DNA of 64,000 bases from an uncultured Bacteroidales bacterium (GCA_937916355.1 CALFTM010000058.1:14005-78004); one strand, 5' to 3'; numbered from the stretch's first letter, positions 43,981 to 54,610 are shown. Numbers and translations: made by a program. Notes: generated from the letters alone by a model not told the origin.

Positions 43981-45189
43981 TTATAAACTGATGTTATGCC
44001 CCATTCGCTCCTTTTTTGTTTTTATGTAGCGAAGGTTGTAACGGTTAGGTTGGATTTCGATTGATATGTTTTCAACGATTTCTAACCCGTAGCTTTCTAA
44101 CCCAATTCTTTTTGTGGGGTTGTTGGTCATCAGTTTCATCTTTGAAACCCCCAGCTCTCTGAGGATATGGGCACCAACGCCATAGTCGCGCTCATCTGCT
44201 TGAAAACCAAGGTGAATATTTGCATCGACGGTGTCAAGCCCTTCCTCTTGTAACTTGTAAGCTTTGATTTTATTCATCAAGCCGATGCCTCGTCCTTCTT
44301 GATTCATGTAGATGAGTACGCCTTTCCCCTCTTTTTCGATTCTTTTGAGAGCCTCTTCCAACTGTTCTCCGCATTCACAACGCAGAGAACCGAAGATGTC
44401 ACCAGTGGCGCAAGATGAGTGGACTCGCACTAAAATCGGTTCGTCTTTTCCCCAATTCCCCTTAGTGAGAGCCACATGCTCCAAACCGTTGGATTTTTGA
44501 CGGAAGGTGGTGATCATGAAATCACCAAACTTAGTAGGGAGGTGTACTGTTTCTCCTTTCTCAATCAATGATTCCGATTCCATCCTGTATGCAATCAGAT
44601 CCTTTATGGTGATGATTTTGATGCCAAACTCTTTCGCTTTCTCAATTAGTTCCGGCATACGTGCCATGGAACCATCCGGATTCATGATCTCGATCAGAGC
44701 CGCTGCAGGTTGAAGTCCGGCCAACTTCGCCAAGTCTACTGCAGCTTCTGTGTGTCCGGCGCGTCGAAGTACTCCCTTATCTTGTGCGTATAGAGGATTG
44801 ATATGTCCGGGTCTTCCAAATGTTTCTGCAGTAGAATTAGGGTTGGCTAATGCTCTGATGGTTTCGGCACGGTCGTGAGTAGACACACCAGTCGAGCATC
44901 CTTCTAACTTATCTACGGTAACTGTGAAAGGAGTTCCCAACATTGAGGTGTTGTTGATAACCTGCATATCCAATTGCAATTCCTTGCAACGAGAAATCGG
45001 AAGAGGCACACAAAGTACTCCTCGTCCCTCCTTTAGCATGAAGTTGACCTTCTCTTCCGTGATCAACTCCGCAGACGTGATGAAGTCTCCTTCATTTTCC
45101 CTGTCTTCATCGTCTACCACGATTAAGAATTTCCCCTCTTTGAAGTCTTCTATAGCTTCTTCTACTGTATTTAGCTTATAATCTGCCAT
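43981..45189 (-). CDS. ribBA: Bifunctional riboflavin enzyme RibBA
   Basis: A 402-residue fusion. The first 200 residues are DHBP synthase (RibB) with [11 protein letters not shown] and [11 protein letters not shown]. The rest is GTP cyclohydrolase II (RibA) with zinc ligands C260, C271 and C273 in [17 protein letters not shown] and the [10 protein letters not shown] loop. Together they feed both branches of riboflavin synthesis. It follows the LptF/G gene by 70 bp on the same strand. No FMN riboswitch is visible upstream. Confidence 0.96.
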   Translation of the reverse strand: MADYKLNTVEEAIEDFKEGKFLIVVDDEDRENEGDFITSAELITEEKVNFMLKEGRGVLCVPLPISRCKELQLDMQVINNTSMLGTPFTVTVDKLEGCSTGVSTHDRAETIRALANPNSTAETFGRPGHINPLYAQDKGVLRRAGHTEAAVDLAKLAGLQPAAALIEIMNPDGSMARMPELIEKAKEFGIKIITIKDLIAYRMESESLIEKGETVHLPTKFGDFMITTFRQKSNGLEHVALTKGNWGKDEPILVRVHSSCATGDIFGSLRCECGEQLEEALKRIEKEGKGVLIYMNQEGRGIGLMNKIKAYKLQEEGLDTVDANIHLGFQADERDYGVGAHILRELGVSKMKLMTNNPTKRIGLESYGLEIVENISIEIQPNRYNLRYIKTKKERMGHNISL

Positions 45190-45259
45190 TTTAAATTACA
45201 TTTATATCCTATATCAATTTGTATTGATGAGAATTTATGAAGTTAAAATCATATCCTCT

Positions 45260-46756
45260 TTATCCTTTTCGTTTTTGGAATTCTTTCCTTATATTGGACG
45301 TTTCTTTTTTGCCCAATAAGGTGGAAAAGAATTTTTTAATTTTTTGCCAGTAAATTCGGGGGTGTTTCAAGTTGAGAGAGCGATCTTTCGCCGCCATATA
45401 CGTAAGCACGATACCCAGTGGGAACAGAACGATGGAACTTAGCCATATTCCCTGCCATACATGCCAGACCCCTTCTCTCGCCATTTTGTAGCCGGTGTTG
45501 TCTATGATGTAGTAGACGATGAAGAATATGACGGAGACCACCAATGGCAACCCGATACCTCCCTTTCGAATGATTGCACCAAGTGGAGCTGCAATAAAGA
45601 AGAAGATGAAGCAAGACAAAGGTATTGTAAATTTCCTATGTCGTTCGATGTCGAATCTTCTGATGCGTCCGTCATCTCCATTTTTCACCCCTTGAATAAA
45701 TGGCAAATCCATTTTCATCCGTTCAGTCTGTTGTATGGCTCGCTCCACCGCTTTGGTTTGTTCAGGCAATGTTCTTCTTGACAACAGACGTTCTGAAGTG
45801 TAGGAGGGTAGTTCCTCTGTTGTTTTTGAGTAAATCGTATAGACATTTGTTTGTGCTCGATCAAAAAAGTGTCCATAGTATATAGTGTATTGCGAGCGGC
45901 ACAAGCTATCTGCGTGGCATTGCATTGAATCGATGTTTTCTGTCAGCACGGCTAAATCCTTTCCTAAGTACCGGTTTTTCATTACAGATTCATCAACCTT
46001 GTTGAAATTTGCATCAAAGTCAATCAAGATTTCTTTAAACGAGAACGTCTCTCTCCTGTAGGGTACGCTCTTCTGCTTCGACTCCGCCTTCTTTTTTAAG
46101 TTCTCGAACGATTCACCTGAATAAAGATCTAATATAAGACTTTGTTTGTTGCTGGCTGTTTTTAGTCGAGCAGAATCTGCAACCATGACGACTGAATTGT
46201 TGAAACCGTCGGAAAAGTCGTAGATCATGATGTTCTTTAGAGCCTTGGTCTTCGGATCTTTCTCCTTTACATATATATGGTATCCTTCGATGCCATTATA
46301 GAAAGAACCCTCAGGGATTTCTATTTCCGGAGATTTTTGCTTCATGGAAAATAGCAAAGTCCAAAGTTTTGTTTGAATAGGAGGAATCGCAAGGTTAGAA
46401 TAAAAAAATGCGCTTATGCTCAGCAGTGAGACAAATATTACGTAAGGGCGTATGATTTTGAAGAGGGATATTCCCGCAGCCTTCATTGCCAGCAATTCAA
46501 GATTTTCCCCCATGTTCCCGAAGGTGATAAGAGAAGACAACAATATCGCCAAAGGGAGTGCTGAAACTAAGAGAGACAATGTTGCATATAAAAGAAACTC
46601 CAAGAGTACGGAAATTTCCAACCCTTTCCCGATCATTTTATCTACGGAATTCCAAAGAAACATCATAAGGACGATGAATAGACAGACGACAAAGGTCGCT
46701 ATGAACGTCCCAAGATAATTTTTAATCAAATAGGAGTATAGTCTTTTTATACGCAT
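45260..46756 (-). CDS. LptF/LptG family LPS export permease
   Basis: A 498-residue protein of the YjgP/YjgQ family: three membrane helices in the first 115 residues, a periplasmic beta-jellyroll region (about 130-345), and three C-terminal helices (FIFFFIAAPLGAIIRKGG). It extracts lipopolysaccharide from the inner membrane with LptB. In Bacteroidota one or two such permeases are scattered. Whether it is F or G cannot be told from sequence alone. Confidence 0.92.
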   Translation of the reverse strand: MRIKRLYSYLIKNYLGTFIATFVVCLFIVLMMFLWNSVDKMIGKGLEISVLLEFLLYATLSLLVSALPLAILLSSLITFGNMGENLELLAMKAAGISLFKIIRPYVIFVSLLSISAFFYSNLAIPPIQTKLWTLLFSMKQKSPEIEIPEGSFYNGIEGYHIYVKEKDPKTKALKNIMIYDFSDGFNNSVVMVADSARLKTASNKQSLILDLYSGESFENLKKKAESKQKSVPYRRETFSFKEILIDFDANFNKVDESVMKNRYLGKDLAVLTENIDSMQCHADSLCRSQYTIYYGHFFDRAQTNVYTIYSKTTEELPSYTSERLLSRRTLPEQTKAVERAIQQTERMKMDLPFIQGVKNGDDGRIRRFDIERHRKFTIPLSCFIFFFIAAPLGAIIRKGGIGLPLVVSVIFFIVYYIIDNTGYKMAREGVWHVWQGIWLSSIVLFPLGIVLTYMAAKDRSLNLKHPRIYWQKIKKFFSTLLGKKETSNIRKEFQKRKG

Positions 46757-46856
46757 GACTGCACAAAAATTTTCGCAGCATTCCTAAGGGATTTCCCTCG
46801 CTGCGGATTTTCGTTCGCAAAAGTAATCAATTTTTAGGAAATCCAAAAGCCGTTTT

Positions 46857-47237
46857 TTATATTCCGAACGATTTCCTGAGGCTTTCGATTTTCATGTTCC
46901 ACCATTCTGTTAAATCATGCATGTCGGAAGTCGATTCGCAAAAGTCTGTTATTCGTAGGATTGCATCCCCTGACAGTTCTGAAACAGACATTCTGATTTC
47001 GAAATAAAAACGAGGGTCTTCCTCTTCCCAATGGAGGCGAACCAGAGTGTTGTTTTTTTTAGATAGTATTACTGCATTTTGAATGCTTTTCCCCCAATGG
47101 AATACGAACATGTTCTCTTTTGAGTCAACTTGATCCGCAAACCAGCAAGCAAGTCCGTCTGGAGTACTAAGAGCCTTCCAAAGAACATTTTGTGAGATTT
47201 TTCCTAAAACATATTCAACTTGAAAAATATCCTTCAT
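46857..47237 (-). CDS. START-like/AHSA1-type domain protein
   Basis: Chosen start ATG 47237 (MKDIFQVEYVLGK), giving 126 residues; an ATG 12 bp upstream is possible. The pattern of an N-terminal helix, LWKALSTPDGLACWFAD, beta strands and a long C-terminal helix LTEWWNMKIESLRKSF fits the SRPBCC/START-like fold common in Bacteroidota. The ligand is unknown. It lies upstream of the LptF/G gene on the same strand. Confidence 0.8.
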   Translation of the reverse strand: MKDIFQVEYVLGKISQNVLWKALSTPDGLACWFADQVDSKENMFVFHWGKSIQNAVILSKKNNTLVRLHWEEEDPRFYFEIRMSVSELSGDAILRITDFCESTSDMHDLTEWWNMKIESLRKSFGI

Positions 47238-47317
47238 AATTACAGTCAATATAGTAAGTAAATAGTTTGATTTTTAAATGCTTCGCAATGTACGAAAAAA
47301 AATTAAAATATCATAAG

Positions 47318-47445
47318 GCAACATCTATAAATTGCGATTTTTATTATTTATTGTCATGGATTGGCCTAACGAAAAGTTTCGTAAATGTAATTAACCAGAG
47401 CGAAATGCTCTTTAAAATCATTCCGACCTAATTTATAGAAGTTGC
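47318..47445. repeat. 128-bp element with terminal inverted repeats and internal hairpins
   Basis: GCAACATCTATAAATT at 47318-47333 and its complement at 47430-47445 form 16-bp arms with one mismatch. Inside are a palindrome ACGAAA-AG-TTTCGT and a hairpin AGAGC-GAAAT-GCTCT. It looks like a small non-autonomous element and shares the CTATAAATT core with the 68-bp repeats. The rest of the 47238-47620 stretch is AT-rich, with only a promoter seen. Confidence 0.55.
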
Positions 47446-47540
47446 ATAAATTATGGCTGTTTAAACTTCTCTGTTTAGAAAAAATTATATCAATTAAGAA
47501 TTTTTCGAGAAAAAAAGCGTGTTTTTATCTTTTTTTAAGT

Positions 47541-47548
47541 TACATTTG
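47541..47548 (+). promoter_or_regulatory. -7 promoter box of the susCD operon
   Basis: TACATTTG (consensus TAnnTTTG) lies about 72 nt before the susC start. A clear TTTG -33 box at the right distance is not seen. Confidence 0.5.
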
Positions 47549-47620
47549 TGCCGACTTTTGCTTAGTGGGAAGTCATTAGAGATGTTAAATTTTTTAATTA
47601 ATGTTAATTTATAGTCAAAA

Positions 47621-50600
47621 ATGAGAAGATTTTTGTTGTCTTTAGCATTGCTTTGCACTTGCGTTAGTTTGATGGCCGCAAGAAAGATTACAGGTAAGGT
47701 GTCTGACTCGATGGGAGGACTTCCGAGTGCAAGCGTGATCATTCAAGGAACAACGAAGGGTGTTCCTACGGATGATAACGGAAATTTCGAGATTTCCGTT
47801 GAGAATGGAGATGTGTTGGAAATCTCGTTTATGGGTTACAGCACGAAAACAGTTCCTATCACTTCAAAAACGCCTAATGTTTTGAATATCTCTATGGAGG
47901 AGGATTCTCAACAATTAGAGGACGTTATCGTTGAGGTCGGATATGGAAAAATGCGTAAGAGTGACTTGACTGGATCTTTGTCTTCTTTGGGTGAGGATGC
48001 TGTAAAGTCTATGTCTACGGTTTCTGTTGACCAAGCATTGCAAGGTCGTGTATCTGGTGTGCAGGTTTCTGCTTCTTCTGGTCAGCCAGGTGCGGAAAGT
48101 AATGTACGTATTCGTGGTGTCTCCACGTTGACTGGTAATTCATCTCCTCTTTATGTGGTGGATGGTATGCCAATCGGAGGTGGTAAGCAAAGTTCTGGTT
48201 CTAACCCGTTGGCATCAATCAACCCTGCAGACATCGTTTCTATGGAGGTGTTGAAGGATGCGTCTGCTACTGCAATCTACGGTTCTCGTGCAGCGAATGG
48301 TGTCATCATGATTACCACAAAGAAGGGTGCTGATGCAAAGCCAACTATTTCTTACTCAGGAAACTTCTCTGTTTCTTCTGTTTCTGACAGATTGGATTTG
48401 ATGGATTTGCAAGAGTATGCATCATTTTGGACCGATCCTGCTGTTCTTACTGCGTTCAAGAACTCAAGTGCAGATCCAGAATTGAAGGCAGCAGCCTTGG
48501 TTGGAGGTAAAGGTACAGATTGGCAAGATGAGCTTTTCCGTACAGCTATCAGCCATAGCCACCAAATTTCAGTTTCTGGAGGTGACAAGAAGACTAAGTT
48601 TGCTTTCTCTATGGGTTACATGGATCAGAACGGTGTGATCATTAATACTGACTTCCAACGTTTTAACGGACGTGTAAACTTGGAGAACCAAACAACAGAC
48701 TGGTTGCGTCTTGGCGTGAATTTGGCATATACTCACATCAATCAAACTAAGCAACAAGGTTTTGAGTTGACTGATGATAACAGTTTGTCAGGAATTGGAA
48801 CTGGAGGAGCTACAGACGAGCAAATATTCGTTCAAGCTTTGATTTCAAGACCTACAACTTCACCAACTGATTTTAATGGTGAATATACTGAGTTGGGAGG
48901 AGAAGACCAAGAGATTAAAACTAACCCTATCCGTGATGCGTACTACTCTCCAATTAATGTTTCCAAGAACAATATTTTGGGTAATATCTACGCAAACATT
49001 GATTTCACAAAGGATTTGTCTTGGAGGAATGAGTTTGGTGTCGACTATACTAACGGAGAAGAGAGCCAATTTACTCCATCAAAGGGAGAGACATCAAATA
49101 AATTACGGTTTATTGAACGTCAAAGCATGTATTGGCGATTTGCTTCTACATTGAACTATGGAAAGCAAATCAAAAAACATCGTTTTGGAGCAATGTTGGG
49201 TTATGAGGCATGGAAAGCTACTTGGAGTGGTTACGATATGACCAAATCTAATTTCTTGGATGATAAGATGTTTATTGATAAGGATTATCAAAATACAAAC
49301 TTAGGTGAGACTGAAGATATTACAGGTTACAAAGGTGCTCAAGCCATGATGTCTGTATTCGCTCGTTTGAACTATAACTATGACGAGAGATATTTGATCA
49401 CAGCAACGGGTCGTTTTGATGGTTCATCAACTTTGGCAAAGGAGAATCGTTGGGACTTCTTCCCTTCGTTTGCGTTGGCTTGGCGTGCAGACCAAGAGTC
49501 TTTCATCAAGAATAATGCAGATGTGAAGAAAGTAATTTCTTCTTTGAAGGTTCGTGCTGGTTACGGTCAAACTGGTAATGCTGGTTCTAATATGGGTTAT
49601 ATCCCTTATTACACAGAGGTTAAGACCAATCTAGGTTCGGGAATCTCTTATGGTACATGGTTGAACCGTGATTTGATTTGGGAGACAAACTGGCAGATCA
49701 ATGGAGGTATCGACATCAGTTTCTTGAAACGTGATCGGATCTCTTTGACATTTGATGCATTTTACAAGCAAAATAATGATTTGATCGTAAAAGCAGAGCC
49801 GGGATTGACTTTAGCTAATTCTGCTGTCTCTTCAGAGTATATGTACACTCGTTTGCCGAATATCAATGCTGGTTCAATGAAGAATGTTGGTTTTGATGCA
49901 ACATTGACTACTGTTAATATTGACAAGAAGTTGGGTGATCATGATTTTACATGGACTACCGATTTGAATATCTCTTTGGTTCGTAATGAGGTGTTGTCTT
50001 TGCAAACTGATTCAACTTCTTTGAATGGAGATTTGTACTTCAAGGCTACAACAAGGACGTATTGTAAGTCTATGGTAGGACATGCTCCTGGTTTGTTCTA
50101 TGGTTATAAGACTGATGGTGTCATTCAAAATACAGAACAATTAAATAGTTTAACTCGTTTTGAAGGTTCTGCTGTGGGTGATGTCAATTATGTTGATGTA
50201 AATTCTGATGGTGTTATTGATGTTAATGACCAAACATTTATCGGAGATCCTAACCCTGATTTCACTTTTGGTATGAATAATACTTTGTCTTGGGGACCAT
50301 GGTCGTTGAACCTCTTCTTGTCTGGTTCTTATGGTAACGATGTATATAACTTGCTTCGTTCAAAATTAGAGGGTATGGATGGTGAAGGTATAAACATGTT
50401 GACTTCTGTTTTGGATTATGCCAAAGTTGTAGATGATGGTAATGGCGGAAAGAAGGTTGAGAACTCTAACACTAACATGCCTCGTCCAAGTTCTACAGTA
50501 AATGGTGATGCAAATACGGTGTCTGACCGTTATATTGAGGATGGTTCTTTCTTGCGTATTCAGAATGTAGGATTGTCTTATACACTTCCTAAACGTTTCA

Positions 50601-50782
50601 CTGACAAGATGAAGATGTCTAACTTCAAGGTTTCTTTCAACGTACAAAATGTAGCGACATTTACAAAGTACTCTGGAATGAATCCTGAGGTGGCTAATAG
50701 CAGTGCTATCCGTCAAGGTGTTGACGCTGGTTCTTATCCATTGCCACGTCAGTTTGTCGTAGGCTTGAATTTTGATTTCTAA
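47621..50782 (+). CDS. SusC/RagA-type TonB-linked outer membrane transporter
   Basis: A 1053-residue protein: signal peptide to about residue 20 (LMAA), a carboxypeptidase-like beta-sandwich (KITGKVSDSMGGLPSASV, about 21-95), plug (about 110-225, SMEVLKDASATAIYGSRAANGVIMITTKKG), and a barrel ending GLNFDF. This is the SusC hallmark. It imports a large ligand, usually a glycan or peptide, with the SusD-like lid protein encoded 19 bp downstream. No glycosidase, kinase or sigma/anti-sigma pair is nearby, so the ligand is unknown. Confidence 0.97.
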   Translation: MRRFLLSLALLCTCVSLMAARKITGKVSDSMGGLPSASVIIQGTTKGVPTDDNGNFEISVENGDVLEISFMGYSTKTVPITSKTPNVLNISMEEDSQQLEDVIVEVGYGKMRKSDLTGSLSSLGEDAVKSMSTVSVDQALQGRVSGVQVSASSGQPGAESNVRIRGVSTLTGNSSPLYVVDGMPIGGGKQSSGSNPLASINPADIVSMEVLKDASATAIYGSRAANGVIMITTKKGADAKPTISYSGNFSVSSVSDRLDLMDLQEYASFWTDPAVLTAFKNSSADPELKAAALVGGKGTDWQDELFRTAISHSHQISVSGGDKKTKFAFSMGYMDQNGVIINTDFQRFNGRVNLENQTTDWLRLGVNLAYTHINQTKQQGFELTDDNSLSGIGTGGATDEQIFVQALISRPTTSPTDFNGEYTELGGEDQEIKTNPIRDAYYSPINVSKNNILGNIYANIDFTKDLSWRNEFGVDYTNGEESQFTPSKGETSNKLRFIERQSMYWRFASTLNYGKQIKKHRFGAMLGYEAWKATWSGYDMTKSNFLDDKMFIDKDYQNTNLGETEDITGYKGAQAMMSVFARLNYNYDERYLITATGRFDGSSTLAKENRWDFFPSFALAWRADQESFIKNNADVKKVISSLKVRAGYGQTGNAGSNMGYIPYYTEVKTNLGSGISYGTWLNRDLIWETNWQINGGIDISFLKRDRISLTFDAFYKQNNDLIVKAEPGLTLANSAVSSEYMYTRLPNINAGSMKNVGFDATLTTVNIDKKLGDHDFTWTTDLNISLVRNEVLSLQTDSTSLNGDLYFKATTRTYCKSMVGHAPGLFYGYKTDGVIQNTEQLNSLTRFEGSAVGDVNYVDVNSDGVIDVNDQTFIGDPNPDFTFGMNNTLSWGPWSLNLFLSGSYGNDVYNLLRSKLEGMDGEGINMLTSVLDYAKVVDDGNGGKKVENSNTNMPRPSSTVNGDANTVSDRYIEDGSFLRIQNVGLSYTLPKRFTDKMKMSNFKVSFNVQNVATFTKYSGMNPEVANSSAIRQGVDAGSYPLPRQFVVGLNFDF

Positions 50783-50801
50783 TCATTAAACTTTTACAAT
50801 T

Positions 50802-52778
50802 ATGAATTTAGGAAATTTTAAATATAAATCTTTGCTTTTGGGGGTAGGTGCATCTTTGATGATGGCTACTTCTTGTAAGGATTTTTTGGATGTGGATGTA
50901 TATGACAACTACTCTCCGGCAACCCTTTCAAGTAAGAGTGCTTACCAGTCTTTAACCTATCCTCTTTTTGGTGGTTATAAGTGGTTTGAATATGAAGGAA
51001 AGTTTTCGTGGTGTGTAAATGAGGGTCTTCCTGGAATACTTGCGAATAAGAATGGAGACGAAGGTATTTTGTTCCAGTTATCTATCGGAGAAAATAACAC
51101 AATTCTAAAAGAAGGATATACTTCCTTGTATAGTGGTGTTATTGCTCATGCTAATTCGGTGATTTCTCTTGTGTCGGATTCTTTGAATGCTGGTGCTATC
51201 CCGATGGACATGACAGAAGATGAGATGAAGGCAGTTCTTGCGGAAGCGAGATTCTTCAGAGGTTACGCACACTTTTTGGCTTCTGAGTACTTTGGAGAAG
51301 TTCCGTTAGTGATGAACAGTGAAAAAAACATCACTAATAATGTTGTTCTTCCTTGTGTTTCTCGTAAGACTATATACCGTGCGGTGGAAGACGATTTGCT
51401 TTATGCGAAAGATAATCTTCCTGAAAATGGTAAACTTTCAAAGTATGCAGCAAGTTCGCTTTTGGCGAAGCTCTATTTGACAATGGCTTCTTGTCAGACT
51501 TCTACACCGGGAATCTCTTTCCCTTATGTGTGTGATAATCCATCAATGTATTTGGAGTCTGCAATTAATCTGTTGAACTCTGTTGTGTCGTCTAATAAGT
51601 ATACATTAGCAACTCATAAGGAAATCTTTTGTGCTCAACCTTTGACTGGTGCTCCAGTAGAAAGTAGTGAGAATATTTTCTCTCTTTATTGGATGGCTGG
51701 AAATTATGGTGAAGGTTCTGCTTATCAATCTCAGATAGCCCCTAGTGGTGATTGGTCTCCTGGTTCTGGTTGGGGAGGAGGAAAAGGTTTGACCTACACT
51801 CTTTACAATTCTTTTACAGAAGATGATGCTCGTAAGAAAGAGTTGTGTTTCTATGTTGGTAAAGGAACTGGAAACGTATATCAATTGGTAAGTGGAGAAG
51901 ATGTTTGTTATGGAAGCGATTTTGTTGCTAAGGGTTATAAAAAAGGAGAGTCTGGTAAAGATTTCATGGCAAAAGGTCTTCATTTGATGAATAACATTAA
52001 GAAGTATGTTTGGGGTGTTGACGGAACATCAAAACATAATGTTGGTATGTCAATATCTCGTGTGCAACATATTATTCGTTATTCGGACGTGAAGATGATG
52101 TTGGCAGAGGCTGAATATTTGAAGGCTTATGGTACGAATGTTACAGAAGTTACAACTAGTTCTGCTATTATTGGCCCGATCAATGAGGTGTTGACTGCTC
52201 ATGGAGCTCCAACCATTGATTCTATTGCATACTTTACAGACTATTCTTCTAAGCATGACGTGGGTGAAAATTTCGTGTTTTATGTGACGGTGGATGATGG
52301 CAACGGAGGCTCTAAAGAGGAAAAAATCACAGTTAATCCTGATGCACCTATGTACCATGGAGAAATTCGTGCTGACTTGGTGCAACAACGTCGTAAGGAG
52401 TTTGCAATGGAAGGTCATGGCTGGTTGGATTTAAAGCGTTTCTACTATTTGAATCCTGAGATGGCCGCTAAATTTATGTGGCAAATGGATCGTGCATGTT
52501 CTTGGGCTAATTCGCCTTCAGTTCCAGAGAATAGCAGTGCGTTGCAAAATGAAACTGGTTATGCTCGTTTGGCTTTGGTGAATAAATGTAATGAAGCTTT
52601 AGCTAAAATGTTCCCAGAAGGAAGTTATAAAGCTGGCGATCCAGAAATTGAAATTTTTACCCAGTCATTCTTGGATAGAAACAGATGGTATTTGCCTATT
52701 CCAACAACAGCGAAGAATTATCTTAGTGGGGTTAAGGATATGTATCAAGATGTTGTAAATGGTACTTACCCATATTAA
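50802..52778 (+). CDS. SusD/RagB-family surface lipoprotein
   Basis: A 658-residue protein, larger than the usual 500-600. Lipobox TSC followed by KDFLDVD, the standard SusD start. TPR-like N-terminal helices (AEARFFRGYAHFLASEYFGEVPLV) and the C-terminal segments VQQRRKEFAMEGHGWLDLKRF and RNRWYLPIP are diagnostic. It forms the ligand-binding lid over the SusC barrel. Second gene in a three-gene operon. Confidence 0.96.
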   Translation: MNLGNFKYKSLLLGVGASLMMATSCKDFLDVDVYDNYSPATLSSKSAYQSLTYPLFGGYKWFEYEGKFSWCVNEGLPGILANKNGDEGILFQLSIGENNTILKEGYTSLYSGVIAHANSVISLVSDSLNAGAIPMDMTEDEMKAVLAEARFFRGYAHFLASEYFGEVPLVMNSEKNITNNVVLPCVSRKTIYRAVEDDLLYAKDNLPENGKLSKYAASSLLAKLYLTMASCQTSTPGISFPYVCDNPSMYLESAINLLNSVVSSNKYTLATHKEIFCAQPLTGAPVESSENIFSLYWMAGNYGEGSAYQSQIAPSGDWSPGSGWGGGKGLTYTLYNSFTEDDARKKELCFYVGKGTGNVYQLVSGEDVCYGSDFVAKGYKKGESGKDFMAKGLHLMNNIKKYVWGVDGTSKHNVGMSISRVQHIIRYSDVKMMLAEAEYLKAYGTNVTEVTTSSAIIGPINEVLTAHGAPTIDSIAYFTDYSSKHDVGENFVFYVTVDDGNGGSKEEKITVNPDAPMYHGEIRADLVQQRRKEFAMEGHGWLDLKRFYYLNPEMAAKFMWQMDRACSWANSPSVPENSSALQNETGYARLALVNKCNEALAKMFPEGSYKAGDPEIEIFTQSFLDRNRWYLPIPTTAKNYLSGVKDMYQDVVNGTYPY

Positions 52779-52813
52779 TTGCCTAATTTGTGTAAATTTA
52801 AAGTTTATAGACA

Positions 52814-54499
52814 ATGAAACTAAAAAATAAATTTTTATCAACTGCTTTTGCATTGCCTTTGGTTGCAGCTGGTTTGATGGTTTCTTGTGAAGATACTTGT
52901 GTAGATTGTAATTGTGAAAATTATAAAGTAACTTCGGTTTCTTCTTCGGATTCAATCAATACTGCGTTAGGGGAAATGTTTGCGGAGCAGACTGTGATTA
53001 TTAAAGGTACAGGTCTTGCTTCTACTCAAGAGGTCTATTTGGTAGATTCTGTTGGTACTTTGTATCCTGTTGTCTTAAATCCTGCATTTGTCACCAATAA
53101 CAATATTATTGTTACGATGAAGAGTGATGCAGATTTGGTCTCAACTGAAAGTATTATGTTGGTTTCTGGTAGTGGTTGTCGTGTTTCTTACGCCATAGCT
53201 AAACCAGTTGCTGCACCATCTTTCAAGTTGTTCTACTCAGAGTTTGTTCCTGCGGGTGATACTCTCCGTGTTTTGGGTAGTGCATTTTTATCGAATTTGG
53301 AGAAGAAAGATACTTTAAAATTATGGTTTGAAGCTGTAGATGAGAATGGCAATCCGAATGGAACTAAGTATCCGATCGCAGATTCTCTATTTAAAGTTTA
53401 TAATAACTTTGAAGAGTTGAGGATTTTTGTAGAGGAAGGTCTTCCTGAGAATTTGAAGTTGGCTGCATCTAACTCTAATGGAACGTCTTATTCTTCTATG
53501 TTGTTCCGTGATACTCGTAATGTTTGGTTGGATTTCGATTCTGATACAACTCATGCGGGTGGTTATAGCGGGGCTTTGGCTACATTTGATGGCTCTAAAG
53601 CAACGAATGAGTTGACATGGGATGAAACTTCTTATGCTGGGAATCCTGGATATTTTGATAATGTAATGAGCAAAATAGGAGGAAAATTCCCTGCTGGTTG
53701 TGATGGACTTTATACGGTTCTTACAAATGGAGCTGCTCCTGGAGCTAATTTTAAGAGGGAATGTCTTGTCTATTTAACTCCATTTACAATGGATCCAACT
53801 CGTCCGAAAAGAAATCTTATGGGGCCATGGGCTGAATCAAAAGCTGTTGAAGACATGGTACTGAAGTTTGAGGTTTATATTCCTAAGGATTTGCCTTGGG
53901 GGTCTTATGCCTATGCGGTATTTTCAGCATATTCTTCTGAAACACTTGAAGGAGCATGCGCGGCTTACGGTTTAGATGAATTTACAGACAAATTGCCTGG
54001 AACGTTCTCTCGTGATTTGACATTGTCGCATCAAGTTACGATTCAAGGAAAACCTGTTTCTGATAAACCATCAGATACAGAATATAATTGTCTCACATCC
54101 CGTGGTGTTCCTGCTGCATGGTTACATATGGGCTCATTCACTGTGGACGAAAAAACGGGGACTGGTTCATTCAAAGAGGCATTCCATACAAAGGATCGTT
54201 GGATGACTGTTGCTATTCCTTTGACACATGGAGATGGAGGTGCGTTTATGTATGATGTTTCTAATTCTGGTATTATTACTGCAGATGCTATGGCTAAACA
54301 TTGTGGAGGTTTGAAGTCTTCTGATTTTTATAATTTCTTCTTACACATGGAGGATGGATATAGTTGTCAGAAGATGGTTTCTTCAGGAAACGAGTCTTTT
54401 GTTGCTGTAGACAACTTCCGTATTGTGCCAGAGGATAATGGTGGAGCTCGCTTCTCAAAGTATAACGGTATCATTCCAAGTTCAAGCTACCCATACTAA
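52814..54499 (+). CDS. Surface glycan-binding-type lipoprotein in SusE position
   Basis: A 561-residue lipoprotein, lipobox VSC followed by EDTCVDCNCE (unusual cysteine-rich start). It appears to contain IPT/TIG-like beta-sandwich modules (about 45-225) and a C-terminal carbohydrate-binding-like beta-sandwich (about 235-561, WLDFDSDTTHAGGY to FVAVDNFRIVPEDNG). This is the layout of surface glycan-binding proteins that accompany SusCD. It lies 35 bp after susD and is followed by a terminator, so it ends the operon. Confidence 0.82.
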   Translation: MKLKNKFLSTAFALPLVAAGLMVSCEDTCVDCNCENYKVTSVSSSDSINTALGEMFAEQTVIIKGTGLASTQEVYLVDSVGTLYPVVLNPAFVTNNNIIVTMKSDADLVSTESIMLVSGSGCRVSYAIAKPVAAPSFKLFYSEFVPAGDTLRVLGSAFLSNLEKKDTLKLWFEAVDENGNPNGTKYPIADSLFKVYNNFEELRIFVEEGLPENLKLAASNSNGTSYSSMLFRDTRNVWLDFDSDTTHAGGYSGALATFDGSKATNELTWDETSYAGNPGYFDNVMSKIGGKFPAGCDGLYTVLTNGAAPGANFKRECLVYLTPFTMDPTRPKRNLMGPWAESKAVEDMVLKFEVYIPKDLPWGSYAYAVFSAYSSETLEGACAAYGLDEFTDKLPGTFSRDLTLSHQVTIQGKPVSDKPSDTEYNCLTSRGVPAAWLHMGSFTVDEKTGTGSFKEAFHTKDRWMTVAIPLTHGDGGAFMYDVSNSGIITADAMAKHCGGLKSSDFYNFFLHMEDGYSCQKMVSSGNESFVAVDNFRIVPEDNGGARFSKYNGIIPSSSYPY

Positions 54500-54520
54500 T
54501 TTGAGTATAAATTTAAGAAA

Positions 54521-54554
54521 AGAGGAAGGAAGAAATTTCTTCCTCTTTTTTTTT
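54521..54554 (+). terminator. Intrinsic terminator of the susCD operon
   Basis: AGAGGAAG (54521-54528) pairs with CTTCCTCT (54539-54546), followed by eight T or more. Confidence 0.88.
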
Positions 54555-54610
54555 GTGTCTAAAAATTTGCAATGTAAATATCTTTTCGTATCTTTGCAAT
54601 CGAATTCTAA

